A DNA stretch of 13,643 nt from JACKAL01 sp964400355 (GCA_964400355.1 CAYNTO010000041.1:1-13643), one strand, 5' to 3'. Positions 1 to 6,116 are shown, counted from the first letter of the stretch. The notes: a model not told the origin generated them from the sequence alone. Numbers and translations are program-made.

Positions 1-18
1 AGCTGTAAAAACTTTGTA
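1..18 (+). promoter_or_regulatory. Upstream motif shared with the next gene (copy 1)
   Basis: The window opens with AGCTGTAAAAACTTTGTA. It aligns with AGCTGACTAAAACTTAGTA at 494-512, upstream of the next small exported gene: 16 identical columns out of 20, with one substitution and three gap columns. Each copy lies about 60-80 bp upstream of a sigma-54-like -24/-12 element. That is roughly where bacterial enhancer-binding proteins bind, so an activator site is the simplest guess. The site may extend beyond the left edge of the window. The match is seen directly; the role is inferred. Confidence 0.4.
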
Positions 19-77
19 CACTGCGCTAGGTGTTGTTCATCGATCCATCGGCAGGAGTGCTTAAATTGCCGTCGAGG

Positions 78-93
78 CGGCACCGGCTTTGCT
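78..93 (+). promoter_or_regulatory. Sigma-54 (-24/-12) promoter of the 117-aa gene
   Basis: CGGCACCGGCTTTGCT matches the RpoN consensus TGGCACG-N4-TTGCW. GG is at 79-80 and GC at 91-92, with the invariant 10-bp spacing, and the -12 half TTGCT is perfect. Initiation about 12 nt past the GC would give a leader of roughly 15 nt before the ATG at 119, which still includes the AGGGGG ribosome site. A second site of the same pattern stands before the next gene (553-568), which strengthens the call. Confidence 0.6.
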
Positions 94-118
94 GTTAGTA
101 GGTTTATCAGGGGGATTT

Positions 119-472
119 ATGAAATTTGTTGTTATTGCGCTTCTCACAGTTGTCGCCTCACTCTCACATGCTAAAACCAAAGTGGATTTTAATCGCGTGA
201 CGGCGAGTTCACAAACAGACGGCTTATCACAGGCGTTCAAAAATGCCGTGCAAGGTTCGGATGCGGATCTCAATCAAACGAAAACATCGGTCCTTGTTGA
301 GGACACTGAGCGCCAAGCTCGATGGAACTCCCGCGAGAAAAAACAAATCGTCATTCAAGGCACTGCCGCCGTTGATTCAATGGCTGTGCACACAACACTT
401 AAGAAATTTGATAAAGATTCTCAAGTTGATACGCAGGAACAAATTAAAGACGAACTGACTGAACTCAACTAA
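119..472 (+). CDS. Small exported protein, unknown function (117 aa)
   Basis: I do not recognise this protein. The ATG at 119 is chosen because AGGGGG (109-114) sits 4 nt upstream and the protein then begins with a clean Sec signal peptide (MKFVVIALLTVVASLSHA, likely cut after SHA). A TTG at 89 would put ten extra residues before that signal, and it lies inside the promoter. The mature part is about 99 residues, polar, without cysteines, and ends in an acidic Glu/Asp-rich segment, so it is probably a soluble periplasmic or secreted protein. The gene at 599 encodes a protein of the same plan with weakly similar C-terminal halves (for example QGTAAVDSMAVHTT versus EGATSAIAIDTS). Both genes carry a sigma-54-like promoter and probably belong to one regulon. 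Distant paralogy is an inference. Confidence 0.8.
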   Translation: MKFVVIALLTVVASLSHAKTKVDFNRVTASSQTDGLSQAFKNAVQGSDADLNQTKTSVLVEDTERQARWNSREKKQIVIQGTAAVDSMAVHTTLKKFDKDSQVDTQEQIKDELTELN

Positions 473-493
473 CAATTTGTTCAATAGTTTGTC

Positions 494-512
494 AGCTGAC
501 TAAAACTTAGTA
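494..512 (+). promoter_or_regulatory. Upstream motif copy 2 with a 10-bp palindrome
   Basis: AGCTGACTAAAACTTAGTA is the second copy of the motif at 1-18. It overlaps the perfect palindrome GTCAGCTGAC at 491-500, which is extended by flanking AGTTT and AAACT with a 2-nt offset. Its centre is about 83 bp upstream of the start point predicted from the sigma-54 site at 553-568, a typical distance for an enhancer-binding-protein site. It lacks a T-run, so it does not look like a terminator of the preceding gene. Function is inferred. Confidence 0.4.
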
Positions 513-552
513 TTCTCGAGCGTCCTGAAATCCATTCTATGGCTGTTCAGCG

Positions 553-568
553 CGGCATGCCTATTGCT
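553..568 (+). promoter_or_regulatory. Sigma-54 (-24/-12) promoter of the 103-aa gene
   Basis: CGGCATGCCTATTGCT has GG at 554-555 and GC at 566-567 with exactly 10 bp between them, and a perfect TTGCT -12 half. It shares CGGCA at the -24 half and TTGCT at the -12 half with the site at 78-93. Initiation near 579 would give a leader of about 20 nt before the ATG at 599. No good sigma-70 pair is seen in this gap: TATTAT at 576-581 lacks a -35 partner. Confidence 0.6.
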
Positions 569-598
569 CTTCCCCTATTATAGATTCCGGGGGGAATT

Positions 599-910
599 AT
601 GAAAAAGGTTATCTTATTTAGTGCTATGACATTAATTATGTCTTCTGCATCGGCCGACGACCTCATGAAAGCGCTGGGGGCGGCGCTGAATGAGGCCGAG
701 GCTAACCACAGTGCCAAGCAAGTGGCGCTCGAAGTGGATGCGGATAAAATCGAAAAAGCGAAGTTTCGCAAGAATCAAGATCCAACGGTTTTAGAGGGTG
801 CAACCTCAGCCATTGCCATCGACACTTCGAGTTTTTCCACTGTTGATATGGCCGACGAAGAAGAAGTAGAAGATTCCGTTGAAATCGCCAAAGAACTTAG
901 TGACAATTAA
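599..910 (+). CDS. Small exported acidic protein, unknown function (103 aa)
   Basis: I do not recognise this protein. The ATG at 599 follows a GGGGGG ribosome site (589-594) by 4 nt. Residues 1-19 (MKKVILFSAMTLIMSSASA) form a Sec signal peptide, probably cleaved before Asp-Asp. The mature protein of about 84 residues has a lysine-containing helical N-terminal half and a strongly acidic C-terminal tail (MADEEEVEDSVEIAKELSDN), with no cysteines. Size, signal peptide, acidic tail, leader and promoter type match the gene at 119-472, suggesting a duplicated or co-regulated pair of periplasmic proteins. A hairpin with a U-run begins 12 nt after the stop and probably ends its transcript. Confidence 0.8.
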   Translation: MKKVILFSAMTLIMSSASADDLMKALGAALNEAEANHSAKQVALEVDADKIEKAKFRKNQDPTVLEGATSAIAIDTSSFSTVDMADEEEVEDSVEIAKELSDN

Positions 911-927
911 TTCCAATTTGCTAAACT
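900..927 (+). promoter_or_regulatory. Possible sigma-70 promoter of pyrF
   Basis: GTGACA (900-905, 5/6 to TTGACA) and TAAACT (922-927, 4/6 to TATAAT) are separated by 16 bp. A start point 7-8 nt downstream of the -10 falls on or next to the GTG start codon of pyrF at 935. The -35 overlaps the end of the upstream coding sequence, and the -10 overlaps the left arm of the terminator hairpin. Confidence 0.4.
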
Positions 928-952
928 TTCCTCTGTGCAAGAGGAAAGTTTT
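923..952 (+). terminator. Rho-independent terminator overlapping the pyrF start
   Basis: AAACTTTCCTCT (923-934) and AGAGGAAAGTTT (940-951) are perfect 12-bp reverse complements around the 5-nt loop GTGCA, followed by a short T-run (949-952). This has the form of an intrinsic terminator for the small gene ending at 910. The loop contains the GTG start codon of pyrF and the right arm is coding, so it may act as an attenuator or translational hairpin on read-through mRNA. The T-run is short, so termination may be partial. Confidence 0.65.
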
Positions 953-1765
953 ATCTCAAAATTGAACGCAATATGGAACACGACGGGATCCTACCTTTGC
1001 GTGGGTCTGGATCCAGATCTTAAAAAAATTCCCAAACACTTAAACTCCGAAAAATTTCCTGTGTTCGAATTCAATCGACAAATCATCGACGATACTGCGG
1101 ACCTGGTGTGTGCCTACAAACCACAGCTTGCCTATTATTCCGGGCAGGGCCTCGAAGACCAATTGCACATGACCATTGCTCACATTAAACGTGTGGCGCC
1201 GCACGTGCCCATCATTCTCGATGCCAAGCGCGGCGACATTGGCTCTACTGCCGAAATGTACGCACGCGAGGCGTTTGATATTTTTAAATGCGATGCCGTT
1301 ACCGTAAACCCTTACATGGGATTTGAGACTATCGAGCCCTTTTTAAAATACACCGAGCGTGGAGTTATCGTCCTGTGTAAGACGTCAAATCCTGGGAGCG
1401 GTGAGCTGCAGAATCGCCGTACCGCTGAGGGAGCAATGATCTATGAACTTGTGGCGCGCGCAGCTCAGGAGAGATTCGCCGCACATCGGGGACTCTGCCT
1501 TGTGGTTGGCGCCACTCACGTTGACGATTTAAAAAAGGTCCGCGCGGTGGCTCCTGATGTGCCACTCCTTGTACCAGGTGTGGGTGAGCAGGGCGGCAGT
1601 GTGGAAGCTGTGGTTCGTTTCGGTAAGGCGAAGAACGGTCATGGACTCATGATCAATTCTTCACGGGGAGTCCTATACGCCGGCGCTGCAAAGGATTTTT
1701 CCAAAAAAGCACGCGCCGTGGCTCAAGATCTAGTCGCGCAAATGAAAAAAGCGAGTGAAGCATGA
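935..1765 (+). CDS. pyrF: Orotidine 5'-phosphate decarboxylase, class 2
   Basis: This is the last enzyme of de novo pyrimidine synthesis, converting OMP to UMP in the cytoplasm. The 276-aa length and motif set fit the longer class-2 PyrF family: CVGLDPD at residues 22-28, YKP at 61-63, the catalytic DAKRGDIGSTA at 96-106 with the proton-donating lysine K98, VNPYMG at 124-129, and PGVGEQGG near the C-terminus for phosphate binding. The start is GTG at 935, which keeps the FISKLNAIW helix that normally precedes the first strand. It has no Shine-Dalgarno upstream and sits in a hairpin loop, so translation may be leaderless. An alternative is TTG at 962, with AGAGGAAAG (940-948) as a somewhat distant ribosome site. 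The stop overlaps the next start (ATGA), coupling it to the L,D-transpeptidase homologue. Confidence 0.95.
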   Translation: MQEESFISKLNAIWNTTGSYLCVGLDPDLKKIPKHLNSEKFPVFEFNRQIIDDTADLVCAYKPQLAYYSGQGLEDQLHMTIAHIKRVAPHVPIILDAKRGDIGSTAEMYAREAFDIFKCDAVTVNPYMGFETIEPFLKYTERGVIVLCKTSNPGSGELQNRRTAEGAMIYELVARAAQERFAAHRGLCLVVGATHVDDLKKVRAVAPDVPLLVPGVGEQGGSVEAVVRFGKAKNGHGLMINSSRGVLYAGAAKDFSKKARAVAQDLVAQMKKASEA

Positions 1766-2658
1766 TGGTTTTATTTCAATTTTTATTTTTGGTTGTAGGT
1801 GTATTGTTTGCTGATGCTAAAGGGAAGTCGGATGCCGATAAGTTGGCTAAGGCCAACAAGGCAGCAGTTGCCGCAGAAAAAGCTGTGATTGAGAGCAAGA
1901 TCGCCGCTACAGACGGAAAGCCCTTGCTGACTTCTGAAAAAATTGAAGAGGTGCGCGCCGCTATCAAGCAGAAAAAAATTGTACCAGATTTGGCATTGGA
2001 TAAAATTTTGGATTTTTATATTGGCAATCGCCGATCCACGGGCGGACTACAAGATTCTGCATGCCTGGAGCAAAAAGGGTACAAGATCCGCTCTCAGGAT
2101 CCCAAGCAAAAAAAGAAAGATCTTTATTCCGGCGTACTCAATGAAAATTGCTTTTGTATCGCTGATTTCACGCGGCCAAAGAGCGAAAAACGCGGCACCT
2201 GTTTTTTACTCAACAAGGATGGCATTGAGTCGATCGAGACCTTTCCGCTCGCTCACGGGAGTGGTTCCATAGAAAAAGATGGGATGCCGACCACATTTAC
2301 CAACAAGCTCACACCCACGGGCACAACGTTGAGTGGTCTCCATCTCACAGGTGTGTCGACAATGACGTTTGGCGGAAAAGAAAAAAGTGTCGGGCCTTAT
2401 CAATCCACCGGCTTGAGTTTGTACGGAATAGAAGAATCAAATTGGACCGCGTCTGCAGTGGGTAAAGTCACTCACGGAGCTCCCTACGTCACCGATGATC
2501 CGGTAACTTGCGGGCACTCTCTTGGGTGCCCGGCAATGCCAATGGCGACCGCTAAAAGACTCCTTCCTCGTTGCCAGGGGCAGGCGGCTTGGTACAACTA
2601 TACTTTGGACGATAGAGATCAAAAAATTTCTGGATTTCGGTCGTGTAGAAAGAAGTGA
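1762..2658 (+). CDS. YkuD_2-family murein L,D-transpeptidase-like exported protein
   Basis: This is a 298-aa protein. The N-terminal hydrophobic segment (residues about 2-18, MVLFQFLFLVVGVLFADA) is a signal peptide. It is followed by an Ala/Lys-rich helical stretch (about 20-75) and a C-terminal catalytic-like domain. HG at 165-166, FTNKLTPTGTTLSGLH at 179-194, HGAPYV at 238-243 and SLGCPAMP at 253-260 match the murein L,D-transpeptidase catalytic-domain family (YkuD_2). By analogy with YkuD enzymes, H238 and C256 would be the catalytic pair. Such enzymes make or edit 3-3 peptidoglycan crosslinks or attach proteins to murein in the periplasm. There are extra cysteines (101, 130, 132, 147, 250, 271, 295), which may form disulfides. 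It is translationally coupled to pyrF by ATGATG, so it is expressed with a housekeeping gene, and a terminator follows. The family call is firm; the precise reaction is not. Confidence 0.85.
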   Translation: MMVLFQFLFLVVGVLFADAKGKSDADKLAKANKAAVAAEKAVIESKIAATDGKPLLTSEKIEEVRAAIKQKKIVPDLALDKILDFYIGNRRSTGGLQDSACLEQKGYKIRSQDPKQKKKDLYSGVLNENCFCIADFTRPKSEKRGTCFLLNKDGIESIETFPLAHGSGSIEKDGMPTTFTNKLTPTGTTLSGLHLTGVSTMTFGGKEKSVGPYQSTGLSLYGIEESNWTASAVGKVTHGAPYVTDDPVTCGHSLGCPAMPMATAKRLLPRCQGQAAWYNYTLDDRDQKISGFRSCRKK

Positions 2659-2673
2659 TTTCTCAGGTTGTCT

Positions 2674-2704
2674 AAATTTCTCCACACAATGTGGATGAAT
2701 TTTT
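2674..2704 (+). terminator. Rho-independent terminator after the pyrF operon
   Basis: TCCACA (2681-2686), loop CAA and TGTGGA (2690-2695) form a 6-bp stem. An outer AAATT/AATTT pair is separated from it by a 2-nt internal mismatch. The structure ends in five Ts (2700-2704). It lies 16 nt after the stop of the L,D-transpeptidase-like gene. Confidence 0.65.
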
Positions 2705-2714
2705 AAGCATTTCA

Positions 2715-2740
2715 TTGAGCCCCTCCCTTATCCTTATAAA
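2715..2740 (+). promoter_or_regulatory. Weak promoter candidate for the 49-aa/MAPEG pair
   Basis: TTGAGC (2715-2720) and TATAAA (2735-2740) resemble sigma-70 hexamers, but the 14-bp spacer is short. They stand just past a terminator and about 20 bp before the 49-aa gene's ribosome site, so a promoter is expected here. The exact elements are uncertain. Confidence 0.3.
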
Positions 2741-2760
2741 AAGTGAACACGGAGGTCACA

Positions 2761-2910
2761 ATGAGTTGGCAAGATGGTTTCATGGATGATTACAATCAAT
2801 GGCTCGAAGAACAAAGCAGTCGCGCACCAGTAGTACAGCTTCCGCGCGGTTTGCAAAACTTTGCTTTTCCGGAACTTCCGGTCAAGGCAAAGCAAATTAA
2901 AATTTCGTGA
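2761..2910 (+). CDS. Small protein, unknown function (49 aa)
   Basis: This is a short open frame starting at ATG 2761, with a good ribosome site (CGGAGG, 2750-2755) 5 nt upstream, and ending at TGA 2908-2910. The product begins MSWQDGFMDDYNQWLEEQSS and ends VKAKQIKIS. It has an acidic, aromatic-rich N-terminal helix, a proline-containing middle (RAPVVQLPRG and FPELP) and a basic tail. It has no signal peptide, membrane segment or cysteine, so it is presumably cytoplasmic. The MAPEG-like gene begins 15 nt later, making a two-gene operon likely. I recognise no family. Support comes from the ribosome site, its position just after a terminator, and operon spacing. Confidence 0.65.
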   Translation: MSWQDGFMDDYNQWLEEQSSRAPVVQLPRGLQNFAFPELPVKAKQIKIS

Positions 2911-2925
2911 GAGAAAGGGTGATCC

Positions 2926-3327
2926 ATGGGTTGGATTCCGGTAGAAGCGCTGATGTTGGTGTGTAGTGTATGCTTGGGAATTGCCCAGATCCTGCTTGCG
3001 GCCTCGGCCGCCACCAAAAAATACGGTGTAGCATGGAATGTCAGTTCCCGTGGAGAGCCCAAAACTCCACTCGGGGGCATGGCGGGTCGGTTGGCCCGCG
3101 CCGCTGAAAACTTTAAGGAAACCTTTCCTTTTTTTGCCGCAGCTGTGCTGCTCGTGTTGGTCACGGGCAAGAGCAGCGATATGTCGTATTTCGGATCAAT
3201 AATTTATTTTTGTTTTCGATTGGTCTATGTACCAATCTATGCCTTTGATGTGATCTATATTCGCACGTTCGTGTGGGGGATCGCGACCACCTCGATTTTT
3301 GTTATTCTGTGCTCTCTCTTTGTATAG
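2926..3327 (+). CDS. MAPEG-family integral membrane protein
   Basis: This 133-aa protein has four hydrophobic segments (about residues 5-28, 66-82, 88-108 and 112-132). Between the first two lies the family signature GRLARAAENFKETFPFF (about residues 53-69), matching the RAxRAxxNxxE pattern of MAPEG proteins (membrane-associated eicosanoid and glutathione metabolism; YecN-like in bacteria). The N-terminal part also carries the KYGVAWNVSSRGEP loop typical of the bacterial branch. Human relatives conjugate or isomerise with glutathione, but the bacterial substrate is unknown. AAAGGG (2914-2919) upstream of ATG 2926 serves as ribosome site. It lies 15 nt after the 49-aa gene. The family call is strong; the function is not known. 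Confidence 0.85.
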   Translation: MGWIPVEALMLVCSVCLGIAQILLAASAATKKYGVAWNVSSRGEPKTPLGGMAGRLARAAENFKETFPFFAAAVLLVLVTGKSSDMSYFGSIIYFCFRLVYVPIYAFDVIYIRTFVWGIATTSIFVILCSLFV

Positions 3328-3369
3328 AGCGCTTGGCGAATTCGGTGTTCAGGTTGGCTCTGGGAAACC

Positions 3370-4122
3370 CTAAACGTTGATGATGCCCTCGTGAAACTGC
3401 TTATCAAACGCCACCTGCGTGCGTTTATAAACCTCTTTATAGGCTGCTACACCGGTGTCGAGCGCTTTGTAGTTCACCGTTGGAGTTTGCGGAAAGCGCA
3501 CCACGCGATGGCTGTCCCTGAGCTTTTTAAAACTCGTCTTACGTTCATAAATTCCAGTGATACCATTTGATTCCAAAAAAATATTTAGCACACGCTCATC
3601 GCAATCCTGGTAATTGATTCCTGCCTTATTGAACACTCCGCCGTCGTAGTAGTAGCGCTTTCCTATTTTTACGGGGTGAAACATTCCCGGCACCGCGCAC
3701 GACGCAAAAACGGCCTCCGGCAATGAGCCTGAGTTCAAAAACAAAGTTTTTAAAGTCACTATGTCGAGCACGCCCACTTCCAGTGGAACATGAGCCTTAT
3801 CAAAGCTATCCACAAAATGATCCTTCATTATCCTCAGAAACTTTTGCCCGGCCAATATTCCAAAGCCAAATTTGGGATCCCAGTAGTCTTTAATAGTTTT
3901 CGAGAAGATCACATCGCGGAAGTGTTCAGGCGCCATTCCCGAAGCCAGCGCACCACCCACCAAAGCGCCGGCACTGGTGCCGGTGATCTTTTGTGGGCGA
4001 AAGCCGCGCTCGTAAAGAACCGCGACCACCGCGCAGTGAGAGTAAAACCCAAAAAAACTACTGGAAAGTGCAAGGGTGAACGGACCTTCAGACAACCACG
4101 ATTCGAGATTTGAGCGCTGCAT
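3370..4122 (-). CDS. Patatin-like phospholipase family protein
   Basis: This 250-aa alpha/beta hydrolase of the patatin type has a Ser/Asp dyad. The nucleophile elbow GTSAG is at residues 48-52 (S50) and the catalytic DGG at 160-162 (D160). Between them, CAVPGMFHP (142-150) matches the family's ASxAxPxxFxP motif. Such enzymes deacylate phospholipids or other acyl esters. The oxyanion-hole loop, usually Gly-rich (GGGGxRG), here reads SSSFFG (20-25), with only the last glycine kept. This points to a divergent subfamily. There is no signal peptide, so the protein is presumably cytoplasmic unless exported by another route. The start at ATG 4122 is supported by TGGAG about 6 nt upstream. It is transcribed divergently from the coiled-coil gene and convergently with the MAPEG gene; no clear terminator is seen in the 42-bp gap between those two. 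Confidence 0.85.
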   Translation of the reverse strand: MQRSNLESWLSEGPFTLALSSSFFGFYSHCAVVAVLYERGFRPQKITGTSAGALVGGALASGMAPEHFRDVIFSKTIKDYWDPKFGFGILAGQKFLRIMKDHFVDSFDKAHVPLEVGVLDIVTLKTLFLNSGSLPEAVFASCAVPGMFHPVKIGKRYYYDGGVFNKAGINYQDCDERVLNIFLESNGITGIYERKTSFKKLRDSHRVVRFPQTPTVNYKALDTGVAAYKEVYKRTQVAFDKQFHEGIINV

Positions 4123-4364
4123 AGATCTCCAGTCTACGATATTGAAACCCAGTTGGATAGTGGCGGTCGATGGAATAGGGCGTCCTCCCCGGGCCCAGGT
4201 TGTAAATTAGGGCAGCTCACGCGAGGCGACATATGGAAATTTAGTCACAAGTGGCAGGAAACCCCTGTGTTTTACAGCTCTGCCAAGAGTGGAATTTTTG
4301 TGGTGGAAGAAATTTTTTACGGACGTTATAGTCGAGCGGCCTTTGGGCATATGGGGGAGAGTTT

Positions 4365-6023
4365 ATGATCAAATCAATTCTAATCGCGAGTGTAACATTA
4401 TTAACGGCTGTTGCGGGTGCTATTACTGAACAAGAGTACTTGGCCAAAAACAAAGCGTACACAGACAGTCTTTTAAGCTTTTATGCCAATGAAAGCATTC
4501 AGGCCAAACAGTTGGTGCAGTTAAAAGCCGATAAAAAAACCGCGGATGGCGATCTTAAAAAAGCCACCACTGCGCTCAACGATACCAATAAAAAACTGGC
4601 CAGTGCCCAAGCGCAGTTGGTCTCGCTCAAAGACAAACAGCAGAACAAAGCGCAATTGGAAGTCGACTTCAATGCGCAGAAACAGCAAAACCTCGCAACT
4701 ATTAGTTCGCTCAATTCGCAAATTGCAGGAAAGAACAATCAACTCAACGCGGTCAACTCAGAGATCTCTCAGTTGAGCAACGAGAAAAACCTGATCCAGC
4801 AAAAAGTAAATACACAAAAGCAATTAGTAGATCTGGCTCAAAACAACGTGAATTCATTGGAAGACGATATCGATGATCTGGAGCGTGAGATCCAACAAGC
4901 TCAATGGCGCATCAACAACTTACAATCGGATGTTCAGTTCTTACAAATTCAAAAGGATCAGGCGCAGGATCAAACACAAAAGCAAATGATCCAACAGCAG
5001 ATCAATAGCAAAAAAAACGAAATCCAAAACCTCAAAAGTGATATCAATTTTGCACAAAACTCCATAAGCTCCAAAAAAGTACAGTTGATTGGCGAAAAGT
5101 CTCAACTGAGCCAGGCGCAAAATTCGCTCACGAGCCTCAACATCCAGCTCAACGGCAAACAAAACGAGATCAACTCGCAAGTGTCCATCCAGAATCAATT
5201 GGAAGGCAATATTTCGAGTTTAAAGTCTCAGCAATCCAATTTGGTTCAAAAAAACAAAAATATTGATAACGAGCTCAATGTGCTCGCCAATCTTCCGGCG
5301 TATATTGCCGATGCGGAACAGACGGTAAACGGTCTAGTGGCCCAGCAGTCGCAAAATCAAAGCCTTTTGACGGCAGCGCAGTCCAAAGCCGATGGGGTAG
5401 GGGCCACTCTCAATCAGTTGCAACTCAAGGTGGACGCCGACAAAGCGGCTGTTCTCGCCAATGAGAAAGATCACGATGCTGTACTTAAAGAGTTCCTCGC
5501 TGGCGTGACGCCAGTCGTACCAGCTGTCGTGGGTGAGATGCCGGTTTCCATCGATAGTATCGTTATTACGGAAACTGTTGCACAGAACAAAGACTGGTCG
5601 GTGATCAAAGGTTCATCCACAACTTTGGGCGCCAACATTTGTGCGGCCACTACTCGCACTCTCAATGAGGAGACGGGTGTTCTCTCTGAGCTGCTTGTCG
5701 TAAAGACAGTGAATGGTGACGGATCTTTCTCGTCGCCGTTCATTCTGACCACACACTCTATGATCCCTGATCTGGTGGTTAAAGGTCAGCTCAAAACAGA
5801 TAAGAGCAAATCCATCTTGCTGCCATTGTTACAAAGCCCGGTGGCCAACGAAAAAGCCTTGCTCTCCCGTTACTCGGATGCTGCAAAGTTGATTTCTTCG
5901 ATCAAAGCCGACAACAGTGCTAAAATTGAGTTTACGGTTCCCGGTTCACCAGTAGTGGTGCCCTTCTCTCTTAAGGGCTCAAGCGCCATGGTGAACGAAC
6001 TCGAAGCAAAGTGTAAGAACTAG
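4365..6023 (+). CDS. Exported long coiled-coil protein with a C-terminal globular domain
   Basis: This is a 552-aa protein. Residues 1-19 (MIKSILIASVTLLTAVAGA) are a signal peptide. Residues about 45-385 form an almost uninterrupted Gln/Asn/Lys/Ser-rich heptad coiled coil. After a Pro/Val-rich hinge (TPVVPAVVGEMPVS), residues about 400-552 form a globular domain with two cysteines, about C426 (GANICAATT) and C550, which may form a disulfide. The C-terminal domain (W..I.....CAATT, then FSLKGSSAMVNELEAKC) recalls the layout of invasion-associated locus B (IalB) domains, but only weakly. The likely place is the periplasm or envelope, where a rod of this length could reach far across the space. 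GGGGGAG lies upstream of the ATG at 4365. The 242-bp gap before it (4123-4364) holds no convincing gene; promoters for this gene and the divergent patatin gene must be there but are not clear. The gene stands alone and ends at a strong terminator. Confidence 0.85.
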   Translation: MIKSILIASVTLLTAVAGAITEQEYLAKNKAYTDSLLSFYANESIQAKQLVQLKADKKTADGDLKKATTALNDTNKKLASAQAQLVSLKDKQQNKAQLEVDFNAQKQQNLATISSLNSQIAGKNNQLNAVNSEISQLSNEKNLIQQKVNTQKQLVDLAQNNVNSLEDDIDDLEREIQQAQWRINNLQSDVQFLQIQKDQAQDQTQKQMIQQQINSKKNEIQNLKSDINFAQNSISSKKVQLIGEKSQLSQAQNSLTSLNIQLNGKQNEINSQVSIQNQLEGNISSLKSQQSNLVQKNKNIDNELNVLANLPAYIADAEQTVNGLVAQQSQNQSLLTAAQSKADGVGATLNQLQLKVDADKAAVLANEKDHDAVLKEFLAGVTPVVPAVVGEMPVSIDSIVITETVAQNKDWSVIKGSSTTLGANICAATTRTLNEETGVLSELLVVKTVNGDGSFSSPFILTTHSMIPDLVVKGQLKTDKSKSILLPLLQSPVANEKALLSRYSDAAKLISSIKADNSAKIEFTVPGSPVVVPFSLKGSSAMVNELEAKCKN

Positions 6024-6061
6024 TCGATCTACACGGATAACTTTTAAAACGAAAAACTTTA

Positions 6062-6095
6062 AAACAAACCACCGGCACTACCGGTGGTTTGTTTA
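6062..6095. terminator. Bidirectional rho-independent terminator
   Basis: AAACAAACCACCGG (6062-6075) and CCGGTGGTTTGTTT (6081-6094) are perfect 14-bp complements around the loop CACTA. The A-rich left side and T-rich right side let it work on both strands. It lies between the convergent coiled-coil gene (+) and the 136-aa gene (-) and is the strongest hairpin in the window. Confidence 0.9.
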
Positions 6096-6116
6096 TTTAA
6101 ACCATAAAATTCAAGC

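Noticed and set aside
68..87. Inverted repeat TGCCG...CGGCA before the first gene
   Set aside because: Only 5 bp stem, overlaps the sigma-54 site and has no T-run, so it is not called as a terminator or operator.
3328..3369. Terminator between the MAPEG and patatin genes
   Set aside because: Only GGG-AAA-CCC and a long-loop GAGC/GGCTC pair are present, without T-runs; too weak to call.
4123..4364. Riboswitch-like folding in the patatin/coiled-coil gap
   Set aside because: Checked for GEMM-like and other known signatures by eye; short stems only, no conserved core recognised.
4153..4368. 71-codon open frame (TTG start) ending in ATGA overlap with the coiled-coil gene
   Set aside because: No ribosome site, no recognisable family, improbable composition, and it lies where promoters for two divergent genes must be. 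The overlap alone is not enough.
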